Below the pieces are notes generated by a model that did no database searches, was not told the DNA's origin, and saw nothing but the letters and a program-made list of their open reading frames with translations. From Zingiber officinale (Eukaryota > Streptophyta > Magnoliopsida > Zingiberales > Zingiberaceae), in the NCBI RefSeq assembly GCF_018446385.1, contig NC_056000.1:51058722-51122721 (forward strand): a DNA stretch of 64,000 nucleotides. The letters run 5' to 3'. Shown here piece after piece: positions 53,961-64,000 of the stretch. Both the position numbers and the translations under genes were made by a program. Within the stretch, counting starts at the first letter, position 1; every line of letters starts with the position of its first letter.

Positions 53961-56488
53961 CTACCGACATAAAGTAGCAATGAAACAAAGTGAAGAACGT
54001 ACTTGGCTCTGCAGCTTGGGACAAGCTTCGACATATAGATTTGTTAGTCGTTCCATGAATTTCAATTCCTCGGGAATGAATGATAGCGCAGGGCAACCAG
54101 ATAGGCACAAGGACTTCAAACGCGACTTTTTGAGCCAAATTGGCAAAGCCTCCAATTTGTTGCAATTTATTATTTCCAATGTCTCTAGGTTGGGGATCAT
54201 CCTCAAACCATCCGGTAGATTCCTCAATTCTTGGCACCCAAATATCTGCAACATATTGACTTGCCGAAGGTTCTGCCAACCAACAAATTTAGAAATAGGC
54301 ATTAGCATCTCATTGCTCAGAAAGAGTTTCAACGAAAGTGATTCTGGAAATCGCATATGAAATTCCTTGAGCTTTGGGCACTGAATTAGGGTCAATTCCT
54401 TAAGGCTCCTAAAAAGAAGTCGAGACTGTGTGTGCTTCAGGCCCACCCATTTCTCTAACCTAGGCATTTCAGAGAATGTGAGTCTCCTCAAATGCAAAAA
54501 TACACAATTGTGATCTTTCCCGTAGAATGTTTCATCTACTACTTTGACTGAATCAAAACCACTGATTGCAACCTCCTTAAGGTTACGTAAATGTCCAAGT
54601 GGTGGTAGTCTCTCACACCTCCGGAGATTAATAAGATGAACTGTAGTCAAATTATTGAGAAGAGAATCTCTGTCGGCTATCATCAGCCAACTTGGGAATT
54701 TGTCGCTCATGTATGAAACCATCTTCAAGACAATCAAGTCTCGTAGGTTATGTTGGAAGCTTTGGGTTAGCTGCATTGTGGGCTCCAAAGTTCCTTCAGC
54801 AACCATATCATTCCACCATTCCCAATGCAACATCAACTCATTTAGACATTGATTTTCCAGTAAATTTGTAGGTGGACTGATATTCTTTTCTTCGGCTAAT
54901 TCTAATCTTTCAAGGTGTCGTATATGCAGGGACTCAAGATTTGTAAGAGTTTGCAACTCTGATAGCATGACATTTCCAAGACCATCGATAGCATCATATC
55001 CCTGCAGCACTTCCAAATTTGTCAATTGCCCAATTCCGATAGGCATTCTAGTCAATGATGCACATCCATGCATCTTAAGCTGCATCAAGTTCTTCATGCT
55101 ACACAAGTCATCCGGCAACTTTGAAAGATAACAACAATCTCCAACATCTAACTCTTTCAAATTCACAAGCCAAGTGATTGACTCCGGCAACTTTTGAATC
55201 CTTAGGAAGCCTGACAGTTTTAAAATCTGCAATTTTCTAAGCTTGTGGATTTGTCTTGGAAGCTCCTTAAGTTTGTTGCAACTAGATAAATTTAGAACAC
55301 ACAAATTGCCGAGGTAGCAGAGGGATTCTGGCAGTGTCTCTATCTTGTTCTCTGCAAGGTTGAGGTACCTCAAGCAATGCAATGTGCCAACCGAACTAGG
55401 GAGGTCTTGAATCATGATACCTCCCATATGTAACGTACATAAATGTTTGAGATTTACAAACATACTTTCAAGTATCTTTGATACTGTCTGATATTGATAA
55501 ATTTGTTCTTTTTTCTCTTTCATGTGCAAGATCAAAGTTCTCAACCTGTTGGCTACTCCAGCCTTTTCAATGACTTTTTTAATTTTTGAAATGTTCTTCG
55601 AATGGATAGGTAGATATAAATGGCGGCATTGTAATGGTATCCTAGAACCTTCCCAAGCCTTCATTCTGAAAAAGCATGGATCTGTCTTGAAGTTGAATGG
55701 CACGTCGTATTCAGTGTTCTTCATCCAATTATATCTTAGAGTGCCTTCTGCAACCAATATTTCGAATAGATCTTCATCAGAACATTGATTTGAATATCTT
55801 CCAAACAATTCCTGGTATTGAAAATATCGTTCTCTCTCAATTGGCCAAGAATAATACTTTAATAAAGTATCAAGGTCATATCGTCTTAAAATCTCCTTAT
55901 CTAGTCTCGTGTTTATCCGCCTATATATGAGTCCTAAACCCTTTACCAATAGAGGATATTTAAGTGGAATTTGCATATCAGTAACAGCAGCAGGAGAAGC
56001 CTTCTCTTTGTGATTGCTATTAGCTTCAATTGGATGGACAAATGTTGAATACCTTAATAATATTCTTGCCCCTGTATCTTCGGACAGCATGTTTAATTTG
56101 TAATTCTTGATGTAGAATTCCATTCCAAACACATAAAAACAATCACCAGTTAGAATGACTTTGCTCCCCGGTGCACCACAATGAAGGAGCTTCAACATAA
56201 ATTCCTTCCACTTGTATGCAAAAAGATGACTTACTTGAACGCCATCCAAGATGAGCAAGTATCTATCTCCACCAAAATGTTCATTGATAAGTGGCCAATA
56301 ATCCGTGTTTGTACATGACTTCCCGGTATATTTTGCAATTTCTTTGGCGATCACGTTACTCTTGAAATCTCTAATAGATCTAATAGATAAAGGAGCATCC
56401 AACCATATCCGATGTTGGAAATGTCGGTGCACCCAAGGGTGATGATAGATTGTGCGGGCCAGGGTTGTCTTCCCATTCATGGTACCTG
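53961..56488 (-). CDS. NBS-LRR (NLR) disease-resistance-type protein, 5'-truncated or with missing first exon
   Basis: 839 codons from ATG 56480 to stop at 53961. NLRs are intracellular immune receptors. Motifs in order: P-loop NGKTTLAR (residues 2-9), kinase 2 YLLILDGV (about 74-81; the usual second Asp reads Gly), RNBS-B GSKVILTGD (about 105-113; usual TTR lost), a weak GLPL-like YPLLVKGLGLIY (about 175-186), then from about 340 leucine-rich repeats such as LRYLNLAENKIETLPESL and LVNLKELDVGDC to the end. The RNBS-D/winged-helix part is atypical and no MHD motif is visible. No coiled-coil, TIR or RPW8 part precedes the P-loop. TCTAGCAG|GTACC just upstream could be a splice acceptor giving G-T-M-N-G-K-T-T, but I find no upstream exon before the copia debris. 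The single long open frame suggests recent function. Confidence 0.82.
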
Positions 56489-57540
56489 CTAGATAATTAT
56501 TATTATTGGCCTTTAAAAAAAATAAAAGAAATTAAAGTAATTTCATGCAATTGAAGTTACTAATCAAATGTAACTTATCTAAATAATAATAATAATTATT
56601 TTAATGGATATAAATAAGAATAATAATTATAATCGATGCACAAAAATAAAGATATTGTACATATATTGTTCCTCTCTGCCTATAAATAAAAAACATAATA
56701 ATATTCCATCATAGGAATGAATTGAGTGCTTTCATAAAGAAAGGAAAGGAGATAAATCAATATCAAAATGATTGCATTTTGACTTCTTCTTCAAGTTTAG
56801 GTATATAAAACATATAGATTTTAAGATCATTTCACAAAATAAATATAATGATCATGTAAATTAACATGTGGTATCATAGCTTTATTAAGAAATCTATACG
56901 TTTCATATATGAATTTATTATGCTTATAAATTAATAGATGTATTAATGATATTTAGTAGCTTTAATATATATATTGTATAATAAAGATTAATATATGACA
57001 TCATGTATATATAAATTTATGTACTAATTTATTACCGTTTATGGATTCGGTTAATGATTATAATATACATGCATGTTTTAAAGATAATTAAGATTGATTA
57101 TATTTATGATATAAATATATGCATGATTTTATGTTAATTAAGATAATTTGTGATAATCAAAGTGACCATACTAAAATAATTAATTGTCATGTATAAATTA
57201 ATTATTTATTTATCATACTTATAAAATATCTAAAATAATAATAAATAAATGAGATTCATTGATTATTAAAATTATGGATTTTACAAAAATGATTTTTTTA
57301 AAGATAGTGACATAAATGAAGAAAATTAAAATTTTTGAACCAAATATATTTTTTATCCAAAGATGACATATGTATTTGATTGGAAATTTTAATTTTTTAA
57401 TAATATGAAACATTTAATTTTTGATAGCATATTGTAATATTAGCCCAAAGATGAATTACAAGATATTCTAATATTTATCTAAATTTGTATGTCTAATTTA
57501 TAGTAGTTTTCTTCATTCGCAAGCTTATTTTATTACTGTG
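56489..57540. other. Very AT-rich region upstream of the NBS-LRR frame
   Basis: Long TA-rich runs and no coding wording on either strand. It could be an intron of the NBS-LRR gene or simple flanking DNA. Confidence 0.5.
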
Positions 57541-57543
57541 TTT

Positions 57544-58376
57544 AATGATTTGAACTTCTCTGAATGGAGTGAGCAAGTTAATTTTCATTTAGGTATATTG
57601 AATCTTCACTTGACACTATTAAAGAAAAAAAAATCTATTGTTATTATTAATTCAAGCAGTGAGGAAGATAATTCAAATACAAAGCATGGGAAGATCTAAC
57701 AAATTATGCCTTATGTTTATGTGAATGACTATCACAAACAACATTAAGATTACCATTCCACAAACAAAAAATGCAAAAGAATATTTAAACTTTATGGAAG
57801 AACATTTTTGTTCTACTAATAAGTCACTCACTGGAACATTAATGGCACAATTCATGACCATAAAATTTGATGGATAGTGTAGTATGCAAGAACATACCAT
57901 TGAGATGACTAATACTACATCAAGATTAAAGACTTTAGAAATGATTGTGGATGACTCCTTCTTAGTTCAATTTATTCTATTTATTCTGAACTCACTACTT
58001 CCTAAATATGATGTTTTTCAAATTAGCTATAACATTATTAAGTTAAAGTGCAATGTTAATGAATTGAAAAGCAAACTTATTCAAGAGGAAAACAGACTTA
58101 AGAATTTGGAAGGACATTCTATCAACCTCACTACTCAAGGAACCAGTAAAGCACTAAAAGTAACAGCTAGCCAAAAGTTTTAAGAAGAAAACAAAAGGCC
58201 TATTAAAGGTCCTCATGCTGATAAGAAGGAATACAATAATGATAAGTGTTATTTTTATAAGAAAGAACATTATCAAAAAGATAACCGTAAACGCAAGGTT
58301 GGGTTCAAAAAGAAAGATATATTAAAAACTTATGTTTGTTTTGAATCAAACTTGATTGATGCTCCTTGTTGAAGAT
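57544..58376 (+). pseudogene. gag: Copia gag fragment (UBN2-type)
   Basis: The readable core is 57884-58183 with MIVDDSFLVQFILFILNSLL and NELKSKLIQEENRLKNLEGH, the C-terminal half of a UBN2-type copia gag. It is followed by a damaged zinc knuckle KCYFYKKEHYQKDNRKR (about 58238-58288) where the expected second C reads Y. Upstream frames contain stops. A different copia element (C) begins at 58377, apparently inserted into it. Confidence 0.7.
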
Positions 58377-58857
58377 GACTCATATCTAGTCGGTACAGGG
58401 CACGACTGTGTTGGGAGGCACAACCAGACCATGTCGTCCGCTGTGGGTTTTGGCGAGTGTGATGAAAGTCTTCGTCACACGATCATGCTACGAGGCACGA
58501 CTATGCTGTCGAACATGGCCTGACATGTTTGGGTATGGAGGAATGGACATGCCTATGGCACGAGCATGCCTAGCCGTGCTTGGTCGTTCTTCAAGCTAGA
58601 GGCGAGCAAGTTGATGCGGGATCTTTGGTATTACTTAGTATTTTTGATCTAAAATACCATATATGGCATGGTCTGTAAAAATAGGATCATTGTAATCTTA
58701 AAATATATAGAGAATTCTAATTGAAGCCTTCTTTGACCGTTTGTAGAATAACTACATCGCTAAACCATGTTAACTCTTTACCTTCTCTCCTCTCTCATTT
58801 TTTCTTCAATTTTTTCTTTTGTGATTTCTTCACAGTTTTTGCACCACGATCTCAGCA
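58377..58857 (+). repeat. 5' LTR of copia C
   Basis: 481 bp from TGTTGAAG to CTCAGCA, directly before the primer-binding-like site. The 3' counterpart is recognisable only in its first ~45 bp at 63123. Confidence 0.7.
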
Positions 58858-58909
58858 ACTTGTATCAAAGATAGGTTCACGTCTGAGTTTTCTTCTGTGA
58901 AATTTGTTA

Positions 58910-61900
58910 TGGAGAAGTTTGATGGAATTGGAAATTTTGAATTATGGCAGAGGAGGGTTAGTGACTTGTTAGTGCAACTAGGTATGATGAATGCCCTAAA
59001 CTAAAAGAAACAAGAAGCAATAGAAAAGTTAGAGTGGGAGAAACTACAGGGAAGGGCAATGGTAATGATCATGCTTTGTCTAACAAATGATGTGATGTAT
59101 CACATTATGGATGAGGAATCACCTATAACAATTTGACAAAAAGTGGAAACTCGATACATGTCCAAGTCATTGACGGACAAGCTCTATCTTAAACAGAAAT
59201 TGTTTGGGATTAAGATGTTAGAGGACATAGATCTGAGCCAGTATATTAATGTATTTAATCAGATTGTGAATGATCTAAAATGAATTGATGCGGTGAAGAT
59301 AAAGATAAGATGGTGATGTTGTTAAATTCTCTACCGTAATCTTCTACATATGAAAACTTGGTTACTCTAATGTAAGGAAAGGAAACTCTTAACTTAGAGG
59401 AAATCATAAGTTCTTTGTTGGGATTTCATTAGTGGAAGAAAGCTAGCGATGAGAATTCACAAGGTGAAGGGCTTGTAGTGAGAGGTAACTAGGAACGTGG
59501 TATTAGCAAGATTCGATATGGATCGGGCAACGATAATAAAGCCCAATCTAAATCGAGGAAGAAGATGGAGATCATTTGCTACAAGTGCAGAGTTAAGGGT
59601 CATATAAAGAGAGATTGCCTAGAGAAAATGAAAGCTAATGCAAAGAGTAAAGATGGTTCATCGAAGTCTGCAAACATAGTGAAAGAAGAAAATTCAAGGA
59701 GCGATGATAGTGATATGCTTTCTATTTTGTCTAGTTCAGAGTAATTAATAGATTCTTGAATCTTGATTTTAGCATGTTCTTATCAGATGACGCCTAACAA
59801 GGATTAGTTCAACACCTACAAGCCGATTAATTCTAAATCTGTTCTGATGGGTAATGACGCATCCCACATAGTCATTAGAATAGGAAATGCCAAAATTACG
59901 ATGTTTGATAGTATGGTCAGAACATTGTATGATGTAAGACATGTATTAGATCTTAGAAAGAATCTAGCTAATTTCATTGAGCACATTGGATGGTAGCGAC
60001 TATTGTTACAAACCTACAAGTTGAGTAATGAAAGTCAGCAAAGGTGCTCTGACGATGATGAAAGGATAGAAACTAAAAGGTAACATATATAAATTGTTAG
60101 GTACTATAATTGTAGGTGAAGCTGTAGAATCTGAATAAGATAATACAATCTTGTGACATATGAGGCTGGCTCATAATGGTGAACGTGGGATGCTGGAGCT
60201 TCATAAAAAAAATTTATTAAAGTGCATCAAGCGTGCCAACTCAACTTCTACAAGTATTGTGTTCTTAGAAAATAAAGTAGAGTGTGGTTCAAGACAACCA
60301 CACATAAGATGGTGGAAATTCTAGACTATGTTCATATAAATATCTACGGATCAACTAGTGTAGCAATGTCACATAGAGGCATATATATTTTGTGAGTTTT
60401 ATCGATGATTACTCATAAAAAAGGCAGGGTGTACTTCATGCATTACAAGTCAAAAAAAATTCAAAGTTCAAGATATAAAAAACTGAAGTGAAGAATCAGA
60501 TAGGAAGAAAAATCAAATGTCTTAGATCAGATAATGGTACTAAGTACATAGATTCAAAGTTTAAAAAATTTTATAAACAGTATGCCATTAAGAAACACTT
60601 CACGATTCCCAAGATACCAGAACAAAATGGTCTAGAGGAAAGGAGGAACTGGACAATAATCAAGAAGTCTTGATTTCTTAGATTGAATGGATGGCTTGCA
60701 AAGAACTTCTGGGCATTGATAGTAAACATGATGTGTTTCTTGATTAAGCGATCACCGAGAGCATCATTAGATGGCAAAGTTTCAGAGGAGATGCGGACGG
60801 GAAATCTAGTTGATTACTCTAGTCTCAAAGTGTTTGGATGTCTAGCCAATATACATGTTTCTAGTGAAAACTAATCAAAGCTAGACGCAAAGTTTAGATA
60901 GTGTATTCTTTTTTTGGATTATCAAAAAGGGGTGAAAGACTTCAAGCTTTGGGATCTTAAGACAAACCAGGTGGTGGCTAGCAAGTATTTGATAAAAGAG
61001 TTATGTTACAATGTAATCAGGGGGAAGAGAAACAAATACCCTAGAATTGCAGCAATGATAAGGATGTTATACAAGTAGAGCTAGAAACTCATGGTACTTG
61101 TTAGAAATTTATGACAATAAACGAAAAATGAAGCACAAACAGAAATAAAATTTTGAACACACATAAATTTATGTGGAAACCCCTTGAAAGAGAGAAAAAC
61201 CCACGGGAAAAGAGAAGAGAATATTTCACTGTCAAATAATTTTTGGTACAATTATCAAAGAAAAGGGAAAAACAATGGCTAAAAAAGGTTATGTCACTAT
61301 ACCCTAAAAATACACTTATAAGAAAGTGTAAGTATAGATTGAAAAATCAAATTGATTTAATGGGTTGTTAATCCATAATGTCGCATCATGAAACTTTTGA
61401 GCCGATCCAAAGTAGAATTCATGTCACCAAACTCTAACAGTATTGACAGTGTTAGCTCAAAGCAGATGGAGCACTAGATTATAGCCAGAAAAAAAACCAA
61501 ACGTGCAATCAAACCACCTACTAGGTATGGTTTTGAGAACTTAATTTCTTATACACTTATCACTAGTAGCGAAAATCCTACTACTTTTCAAGAGGTAATA
61601 CACAGCTATGAGAAAGATAAGTGGATGAGTGCTATAGTGGAGGAGATAGAGTCTTTGCATAAAAACTAAATGTGGGATCTGGTGGAACTTCCTGAAGGAA
61701 AGAGGGCTATAGGAAGAAAGTGGGTATATAAGGAAAAAGAAGTCATATCAAATAGTGAAGAAGGAAAGTTCAGGGCTCGGTTAGTAACAAAGGTTTATTC
61801 ACAGTGGAAGGGATTGACTATGATGAGATATTATCTCTAGTGGTTAGATACACATGTCACAATTAGAAGGATTTAGTCAACCCAAGTAAAAGCATTTAGT

Positions 61901-63027
61901 ATGTAAATTGAAAAAGTTATTTTATGGGCTAAATCAATCTTCAAAATAGTGGTACAAGAATTTTGACTCTTACATGCTTCAAAATGGGTACAGAAAATGT
62001 GAGTATGATTGTTGTATTTATATTAAAAGCTTTGATGACAATTCATTTATCTTCTTGTTACATATGTGAATGATATGCTAACTGTTGCGAAGAGTATGAA
62101 GGAGGTCAACAAGTTAAAGAAGTTTCTGAATAAGGAATTCGATATGAAAGATTTTGGTGCAACTAAGAAGATTCTTAGGATGAACATTCATAAAGACAGA
62201 GTTTCTAGAAATTATGACTATTTCAATAGAGTTATATTGAAAAGGTGTTGGATAGATTCAACATGCGTAATGCGAAGTTTATAAGTACACCTCTGGTGCA
62301 TTATTTCAAATTATCTATTATAGAATGTCCAAGGATGGATGAAGAGATACAAGACATGTTAAACGTTCTCTATGCCAATGCAGTTGGTTTTCTGATGATG
62401 TCATGGTTTTCATAATACCTAATTTGACGCATACTATTAGTATGGTGAGCAATTTTTTTTAAAATCCTAGTTGACAACATTGGGATGCGATCAAGTGAAT
62501 TTTCAAATATTTGATGAATACTCCAGATTATGATATCATATTCAGTAGACAACAAGATGATCCTTCAATTACAAGATGTGTAGATGCAGATTATGTAGAG
62601 GATTTGAATGACAGAAGGTCTATTACAGGGTATGTGTTCATTGTGACGGGTAGACCTATTTGTTGGAAGTACATGATATAATCTACAATTATATTATCCA
62701 TTATTGAGTCAGAGTATATGACAATAACTGAAACAACAAATGAAGTATTGTTGCTTATAGGGTTAGTTAGAGAATTAGATGTTCAACAAGATGGAGTCAA
62801 GTTGTATTGTGATAGCACAGTGCTATCTATTTAGTGAAGAATCAGGTGTACCATACGAGGACCAAGTATATTGGTGTAAGATGTCACAAGATCATAGAGT
62901 TGATATCTTCCAAGGAAATACTACTTGAGAAGGTCCACACTTTTGAAAATGTTGTAGATACGTTGACAAAGCAAGTTACTACAGATAAGTTCAAGTATTA
63001 CTTGAACTTGATCAACTTCTCTAGTTG
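58910..63027 (+). pseudogene. Decayed gag-pol of copia C
   Basis: Readable in order across many stops. gag: MEKFDGIGNFELWQRRVSDL (58910 on) and zinc knuckle ICYKCRVKGHIKRDC (59575-59618). Protease: MTPNKD after a decayed DSG-C motif (59750-59810). GAG-pre-integrase: HMRLAHNGERGMLELHKK (about 60157-60210). Integrase: IKCLRSDNGTKYIDSKF (about 60512-60562) and IPEQNGLEERRNW. RT: LPEGKRAIGRKWVYKEKE (about 61690-61743), then a decayed YVDD as YVNDMLTVAKSM (about 62060). RNase H and C-terminus: DTLTKQVTTDKFKYYLNLI up to 63027. Tnt1/Tork-like by wording. Non-functional. Confidence 0.8.
61099..61439. mobile_element. Solo LTR inside copia C pol
   Basis: 341 bp starting TGTTAGAAAT and ending CTCTAACA, flanked by GTACT (61094-61098) and GTATT (61440-61444), a 5-bp duplication with one change. 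It separates the integrase part from the RT part. The interior has no coding capacity; it includes GTGGAAACCCCTTGAAAGAG and AAAACCCACGGG blocks. Confidence 0.75.
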
Positions 63028-63166
63028 ATAGAGGGAGCACAACTAGAACTTGGCATTCTGGGTGGAGGTCTTCACAGGTGTTGGTGTTCTCCTAAGGGGT
63101 GGATATTCACCAAGGTAGAGATTGTTGAAAATGACTAATATCTAGCCAGACCCAATCACGGTTTGG

Positions 63167-63676
63167 CAAGGGTGGCAATTTGGGTTGGGTTCGGGTTGGC
63201 GAGTTGACGGATTGGAACATCAAAATTTGAACCCGACCTGAATAATATTTCGGGTCAAATTGTCCAACCCGAACTGTTTATCTATATTTGATCCAAACTT
63301 GACCTAAAATGACCTACAACTCGAATCCAACTCGAACCCGACCTAATAAAAAATGACTTATTTATAGAAACATATTCATCTTAACCCAAACTCAACTCGA
63401 ACCCGACCCAAAAAAAATTATTTTATAAAAATATACTTATTTTAACCCGAACTCAACCAGAATCTGACCCTAATCCGATCGAAAATATTTAAAAACGAGT
63501 TTGCAAGTTGTAATCGGGTCATTTCAGGTTGACCCAAAACCAGACCCATTTATTAATTGTGTTAATCAAGTCAACCCAAACCTAACCCGAACCCAATAAG
63601 ACCTGATCCTAACCTAATTTTTTTGGTGTTCGGTTCGATTCATGTTTTTCGTGTCGGGTCAAAAATTGTCATCCTA
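63167..63676. mobile_element. Probable hAT-type MITE, about 510 bp
   Basis: Inverted ends AGGGTGGCAATTTGGG (from 63169) and, read from the other side, AGGATGACAATTTTTG. The interior is GGGTTCGGGTT and CAACCCGAAC fold-back sequence. Flanks CGGTTTGG (63159-63166) and TGATTTGG (63677-63684) match at 6 of 8 sites, a possible aged 8-bp duplication. It interrupts the copia C 3' LTR. Confidence 0.65.
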
Positions 63677-64000
63677 TGATTTGGAATCGACGGTTTGATG
63701 ATTCAGAATAGCCGGTTTGACGATTCCTAATAGGTCGACCCTTAACCTTAATCGTCCAAGACAATACGATTCATAGTTCAAAACTATTGATTCACGGTTC
63801 ACCACGATTTAAAATTATTATTTTTTTAAAAAAAAATTATAAATTATAAATTTATAACAAAATATAAAAAATGGCTTGCACTTATTTAAGTTGCATATGT
63901 ATCCTTTACGATTTTAAAGGAGTATTCTAAATTTTAGAAGCATCGTCATCAATATATCTTTGTATTTCGAATGTCAAAATTTGCTCGAGCTCATCATCGA
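63677..64000. other. Unassigned AT-rich sequence at the right edge
   Basis: No gene or element boundary recognised; repeated CGGTTTGA(C/T)GATTC motifs near 63690-63715. Confidence 0.4.

Larger units (their letters stand above)
58377..63166 (+). mobile_element. Decayed Ty1/copia element (copia C)
   Basis: 5' LTR 58377-58857 begins TGTTGAAGATGACTCATATC. A primer-binding-like TTGTATCAAAGAT follows at about 58860. Polyprotein remnants occupy 58910-63020. Purine-rich AAGGTAGAGAT precedes the start of a 3' LTR, TGTTGAAAATGACTAATATC, at 63123. The 3' LTR is broken off after about 45 bp by a MITE. A solo LTR splits it at 61099-61439. Confidence 0.82.

Noticed and set aside
58408..58599. 63-codon ORF rich in Cys, Arg and Met
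   Set aside because: Lies inside the copia C 5' LTR; no family resemblance.

Overview
This window is nuclear DNA of a flowering plant. It is packed with nested retrotransposons, carries spliced plant genes with GT-AG introns, and encodes a phytosulfokine precursor and a resistance-type NBS-LRR protein. The NBS-LRR lacks a TIR domain and the Tat-type Ty3/gypsy elements are GC-rich in their coding parts; this fits a monocot, but I cannot name the species from sequence alone.

Layout. (1) 1-36319 is one nest. A Tat-lineage Ty3/gypsy element (8805-36319; about 11.4 kb once its guests are removed and the missing LTR start is added) carries three inserted Ty1/copia elements. Copia A(-) lies in its 5' LTR (1-8804, running off the left edge) and itself hosts a 698-bp TRIM element. 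Copia A(+) lies in gag (9952-19094, 5-bp target duplication GCAAG, reading frame exactly restorable). Copia B, a pol-less gag-only element, lies in an intron of the antisense ORF (26855-34159, duplication AAAGG). (2) The gypsy element sits in a decayed CACTA DNA transposon whose right end is at 38561. (3) 38562-43044 is AT-rich intergenic DNA. (4) 43045-45262 is a small gene island on the minus strand: a 53-residue conserved small protein with two exons and a phytosulfokine preproprotein with two exons, with a Mutator-like MITE between them. (5) 45500-52589 holds a decayed Tat-type LTR, a hAT-type MITE with an 8-bp duplication, a (TA)30 tract, a 107-bp duplication and a second, internally deleted Tat element on the minus strand. 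(6) 53961-56480 is an NBS-LRR gene or pseudogene on the minus strand that starts at the P-loop. (7) 57544-64000 holds two decayed copia elements, a solo LTR and another MITE.

How the parts work together. The Tat element keeps the lineage's full plan: gag, protease, RT, RNase H, a second archaeal-type RNase H, integrase, a 3' tandem array (19 units of exactly 65 bp), and an antisense spliced ORF ending in a coiled coil. Its gag-pol is in one frame with only four stop codons after removal of the copia insertion, so it was active until recently; its LTRs differ at about 15 of 456 sites by my count. The two copia A copies have almost identical LTR pairs but share the same disabling frameshift, which suggests movement by enzymes supplied in trans.

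The most unusual signals are the LTRs of copia B, which are built largely of consecutive short hairpin units whose stems differ between units but stay base-paired, and the copia insertion in an intron of the gypsy antisense gene, which leaves a predicted 681-codon spliced frame intact. No tRNA, rRNA or CRISPR array was found. All identity and age statements are counts by eye.
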